Assembly: GCA_028277865.1 (NCBI GenBank)
Contig: JANQFM010000771.1
Span: 1 to 7,880, forward strand
DNA: 7,880 nucleotides
DNA from: Acidobacteriota bacterium
GTDB lineage: Bacteria > Acidobacteriota > UBA6911 > RPQK01 > DATIPO01
Direction: 5' to 3'
The notes under the pieces were generated by a model. It had not been told where the DNA came from and did no database searches. It saw only the letters and a program-made list of their open reading frames with translations. Of this stretch, positions 5,996-7,880 are shown one piece after another. The position numbers and the translations under genes were made by a program. Numbering within the stretch: the stretch's first letter is position 1; every line of letters starts with the position of its first letter.

Positions 5996-7200
5996 TGCAC
6001 GCTCCCCGCAGCCCGAGAGGATCCTTTTTCCAATTCAAACGCGCCAGTCCTCTTCCCCAAACCGACAACTGACCTGGGATATCCTTCAGCGTCCGAAAGG
6101 TGCCGTAGACGGCCACGAATTCCGTTATTCAAATAGTTGCTGCTGTTCAGGAAATACTCAGGATAGACGGGGAATCGGGCGCGCAGCCGATAGCCTCTCG
6201 ATTCGACACCAGCACGAAACCTGTGCAGATGAGGCCAAGGAGACCCGGGGTTGACGTGATCGATAGTCACTGGCGAAATGCCGCCCCAATCGTTGATTCC
6301 GGCCTCCAGGTAGCGGAGGTAGGACGGACTTTGGCCATTTTTGCTTGCGGGCGCCAGGTTGGGCGGCGCCTGCAGGTTCATCTCCCCTCCCAGCACCAGC
6401 CGGGCGGCAGCGATGGTTTCCAGCATTTCCTCAAGAAGCACTTCTGGCGCTGAGGCCATGGCGGTTTCAGGCTGGGGGCGGAAGTTCTGAATAATGACTT
6501 CCTGGATGTGCCCATAGCGATCATGCAGTTGGCGGATTCTTTGCAGGGATTCCAGCCGTTCGCGGCGCGTTTCTCCGATCCCGGCCAAGATGCCGGTGGT
6601 GAAGGGGATCTTCAGCTCTCCCGCCCTTTGCAGGGTTTGCAGCCGAGCGCGAGGATGCTTGCTGGGCGCAAATTCGTGCGGTCCGCCGGGAGCGCACAGG
6701 CGCGTGCTGGCGCACTCCAGCATCAGGCCCATCGAGGCGTTGACTTCTTTCAAGGAAGCCAGTTCCGAGCGAGTCAAAGTTCCTGGGTTGCTGTGGGGAA
6801 AAAGCGCTGTTTCGAGCAGCACCAACTGGCAGACGGACCTCAAGTACTCGATGCTGCTGCCGAACCCCCGCCTTTTCAGCCAGTCGCGGGCTTCAGGGTA
6901 GCGTTGCTCCGGACGTTCGCCCAATACGAAGAGCGCCTCGCTGCATCCCGCCCGCTGGCCGGCTCGGGCGATCTTGAGCACCTCATCCGGCGAAAGGAAG
7001 ATCTGTTCAGCTTGACCGGGGTCTAGGCGGTAGGTGCAGTAGCTGCAAAAGTCCCGGCATAAGCGCGTCAAGGGAATGAAGACTTTGGGCGAGAAAGTGA
7101 CTGTCCGTCCCTTGAAGCGATCTGTCAGATGCCGCGCCCGCAGGCTCCACTCCCGAAAATCCGGCCCTGCAGGCGTATTCAGCAGAGTTGAAAGGTCCAC
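5992..7200 (-). CDS. cofG: FO synthase subunit CofG (radical SAM)
   Basis: This 402-residue protein is CofG, the radical-SAM subunit that closes the deazaflavin ring to give 7,8-didemethyl-8-hydroxy-5-deazariboflavin (FO), the chromophore of F420. The CX3CX2C motif is CRDFCSYC (C48, C52, C55) within PLTRLCRDFCSYCTYR. Further family motifs are EALFVLGERPEQRYPEA, LLETALFPHSNPG, MGLMLECAS, PFTTGILAGIGET, EVIIQNFRPQP and AGINDWGGISPVTIDHVNP. The start is GTG at 7200; an in-frame TAA at 7212-7210 rules out a longer form, and no clear Shine-Dalgarno is seen. The last 25 or so residues (VVGLGKRTGAFELEKGSS and onward) look like a tail beyond the usual end of CofG. They are encoded partly by a copy of the cagttgtcggtt repeat (6060-6072). 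It is first in the cofGH operon. Confidence 0.95.
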   Translation of the reverse strand: MDLSTLLNTPAGPDFREWSLRARHLTDRFKGRTVTFSPKVFIPLTRLCRDFCSYCTYRLDPGQAEQIFLSPDEVLKIARAGQRAGCSEALFVLGERPEQRYPEARDWLKRRGFGSSIEYLRSVCQLVLLETALFPHSNPGTLTRSELASLKEVNASMGLMLECASTRLCAPGGPHEFAPSKHPRARLQTLQRAGELKIPFTTGILAGIGETRRERLESLQRIRQLHDRYGHIQEVIIQNFRPQPETAMASAPEVLLEEMLETIAAARLVLGGEMNLQAPPNLAPASKNGQSPSYLRYLEAGINDWGGISPVTIDHVNPGSPWPHLHRFRAGVESRGYRLRARFPVYPEYFLNSSNYLNNGIRGRLRHLSDAEGYPRSVVGLGKRTGAFELEKGSSRAAGSVQ

Positions 7201-7261
7201 TTGGCGATCTTAGCAGCACGCGGGGTGGACTGCCAGGATGGAAGCCGGTGGGGTTTATGGC

Positions 7262-7267
7262 TACAAT
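7262..7267 (+). promoter_or_regulatory. Candidate -10 box for the ArsC-like gene
   Basis: TACAAT matches the -10 consensus at five of six positions and lies 57 bases before the ATG at 7325, in the 124-base gap between the divergent cofG and ArsC-like genes. The best -35 at a 17-base spacing is poor (TGGAAG, 7239-7244). I did not find a convincing promoter for cofG in the opposite direction. Confidence 0.3.
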
Positions 7268-7324
7268 TCCTGAGCTTCAGATGAATCCCGGCGGCTCTGG
7301 TCGCCTGAGGGAAGAGAGGATGCC

Positions 7325-7666
7325 ATGATCGAATTGATTTGCCGCAAGACCTGAGGAACTTGCCGCAAGGCGGTCGCCTTGCTGGACGAAAAAGGGATTG
7401 CCTACCACTACCGGGAATACACTCGGGAACCTCTGAGCGCCGCTGAAATCCGGCAAGTCCTGCGAAAGCTGGGACTGGGCCCCAAGGCCGTGCTGCGCAA
7501 AGGAGACAAGGCTTTCCGCCAGCTGGACTTGACCGGCCGGGAGCCGGACGAGGACTTGATCCGGCGCATGTCGGAGCACCCCACCCTGCTGCAGCGTCCC
7601 ATCGGGGTAGCCGGCGACCGAGCCGTCATCGGACGCCCAGTGGAAAACCTGCTCTCGCTGGCCTAG
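7325..7666 (+). CDS. ArsC/Spx-family selenoprotein (in-frame TGA as Sec)
   Basis: Read through an in-frame TGA at 7352-7354, this frame gives a 113-residue ArsC/Spx-family thioredoxin-fold protein, the usual length for the family. It starts MIELICRKT-U-GTCRKAV, so selenocysteine (residue 10) takes the place of the first, catalytic cysteine of the CxxC-type active site, with C13 as resolving residue. The three arginines that bind oxyanion in R773 ArsC (R60, R94, R107) have counterparts at R58 (VLRKGDK), R91 (QRPIGV) and R104 (VIGRP). The catalytic residue (C12 there, U10 here) is also in register. AGAGGA at 7315-7320 precedes the ATG by four bases. A SECIS-like hairpin follows the TGA. It is probably a redox enzyme: arsenate reductase, or a general thiol/selenol oxidoreductase. 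If TGA were stop, only a 9-residue peptide would be made; the TTG at 7379 would give a version lacking the active site. A nonsense mutation or sequencing error remains possible. Confidence 0.82.
7352..7382 (+). promoter_or_regulatory. Bacterial SECIS-like element (UGA plus GGUC hairpin)
   Basis: After the TGA (7352-7354), bases 7365-7371 (gcaaggc) and 7376-7382 (gccttgc) form a perfect 7-bp stem closed by the tetraloop GGUC at 7372-7375. Seventeen bases separate the TGA from the loop. In E. coli fdhF the SelB-binding hairpin also presents GGUC at its tip, with 18 bases in between, as I recall the sequence. Below the stem, two more G-C pairs are possible (7363-7364 with 7384-7385) if U7383 bulges out. 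E. coli has its important bulged U on the 5' side, so this detail differs. It would be bound by SelB carrying Sec-tRNA. Confidence 0.75.
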
Positions 7667-7676
7667 CCCGGGCTAG
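7663..7676. repeat. Perfect 14-base palindrome over the stop codon
   Basis: ctagcccgggctag is a perfect palindrome that includes the TAG stop of the ArsC-like gene (7664-7666). No U-tract follows, so it is not a standard intrinsic terminator. It could be a dimeric protein site or a chance event in GC-rich DNA. Confidence 0.45.
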
Positions 7677-7766
7677 TCTCAGAATAAGCGAGAAGAGATA
7701 CAAGAGCAGATCGTACGCATTTGGTGAACCCGTGGATGGAAATCGTATTCGAGACGCTTCTCCGGG

Positions 7767-7790
7767 CCGCCGTCGGGCCCGCCCCGGCGG
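7767..7790. repeat. GC-rich hairpin in the right-hand non-coding end
   Basis: ccgccg (7767-7772) pairs with cggcgg (7785-7790) around a 12-base loop that contains gggccc. It stands about 100 bases after the ArsC-like gene. No open frame with coding character covers 7667-7880. Confidence 0.4.
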
Positions 7791-7846
7791 AGCCTACGAC
7801 TGGAGAGCTAGAATTAGTGGAGCCAAAAGAAAAGCGTCGCCCCGGC

Positions 7847-7880
7847 CCTTCCCCTGGGCGGCATTCCGCCGTGGGGAAGG
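7847..7880. repeat. Long hairpin at the window edge
   Basis: ccttcccc (7847-7854) pairs with ggggaagg (7873-7880), and ggcgg (7857-7861) pairs with ccgcc (7866-7870) around the loop catt, with a 2x2 internal mismatch between the two stems. The outer arm reaches the last base of the window, so the element may continue. It resembles a REP/intergenic repeat, or a terminator if a T-tract follows outside. Confidence 0.5.

Noticed and set aside
4838..7026. Open frames on the + strand opposite cofH and cofG
   Set aside because: They mirror strongly conserved radical-SAM genes and have no motifs of their own.
7379..7666. A shorter ArsC-like gene starting at TTG after the TGA
   Set aside because: It would lack the first beta strand and both active-site residues, and the TTG lies inside the SECIS stem. 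The frame upstream is intact to a good ATG except for the TGA.

Overview
The window is GC-rich bacterial DNA with seven well-supported genes and several intergenic repeat elements. I found no tRNA, rRNA, CRISPR array or transposase. Lineage is an inference: a lipoprotein-type DUF4097-like protein, a secreted HipA/PI3K-like kinase of a kind I associate with Acidobacteriota, and intergenic repeats built on 'cgcaaag' and on 'cggtggtgtcgctgcgctgaaccaccgg'-like hairpins together suggest Acidobacteriota or a related soil, sediment or host-associated phylum. The call is moderate to weak.

Left part (1-2431, + strand): three genes form a compact set for making an oxidised C3 unit on a discrete acyl carrier protein. 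They are an FkbK-like 3-hydroxyacyl dehydrogenase, an FkbJ-like carrier protein and an FkbH-family HAD glyceryl transferase/phosphatase. In known pathways (FK520, ansamitocin, oxazolomycin, zwittermicin) this trio loads a glyceryl group from 1,3-bisphosphoglycerate onto the carrier and oxidises it toward hydroxymalonyl- or methoxymalonyl-ACP. The acyl-CoA dehydrogenase partner and the optional O-methyltransferase are not in the window and may lie to the left. Both gaps between the three genes are filled by inverted-repeat elements.

Middle (2432-4744): a third long inverted-repeat element holds a candidate sigma70 promoter. It precedes an exported or membrane-anchored atypical kinase-like protein. 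A 372-base non-coding stretch with a three-hairpin repeat follows, then a lipoprotein with a ladder of TNG repeats.

Right part (4745-7200, - strand): cofG and cofH overlap by ATGA and encode the two radical-SAM halves of FO synthase, so the organism probably makes the deazaflavin cofactor F420.

The most notable feature is at 7325-7666 (+ strand). It is a 113-residue ArsC/Spx-family protein whose catalytic-cysteine codon is an in-frame TGA, giving a U-G-T-C active site. Seventeen bases after the TGA begins the GGUC tetraloop of a perfect 7-bp hairpin, the same apical loop and nearly the same spacing as the E. coli fdhF SECIS. I read it as a selenoprotein gene that an ordinary gene caller would truncate. 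The window ends in hairpin-rich non-coding DNA.
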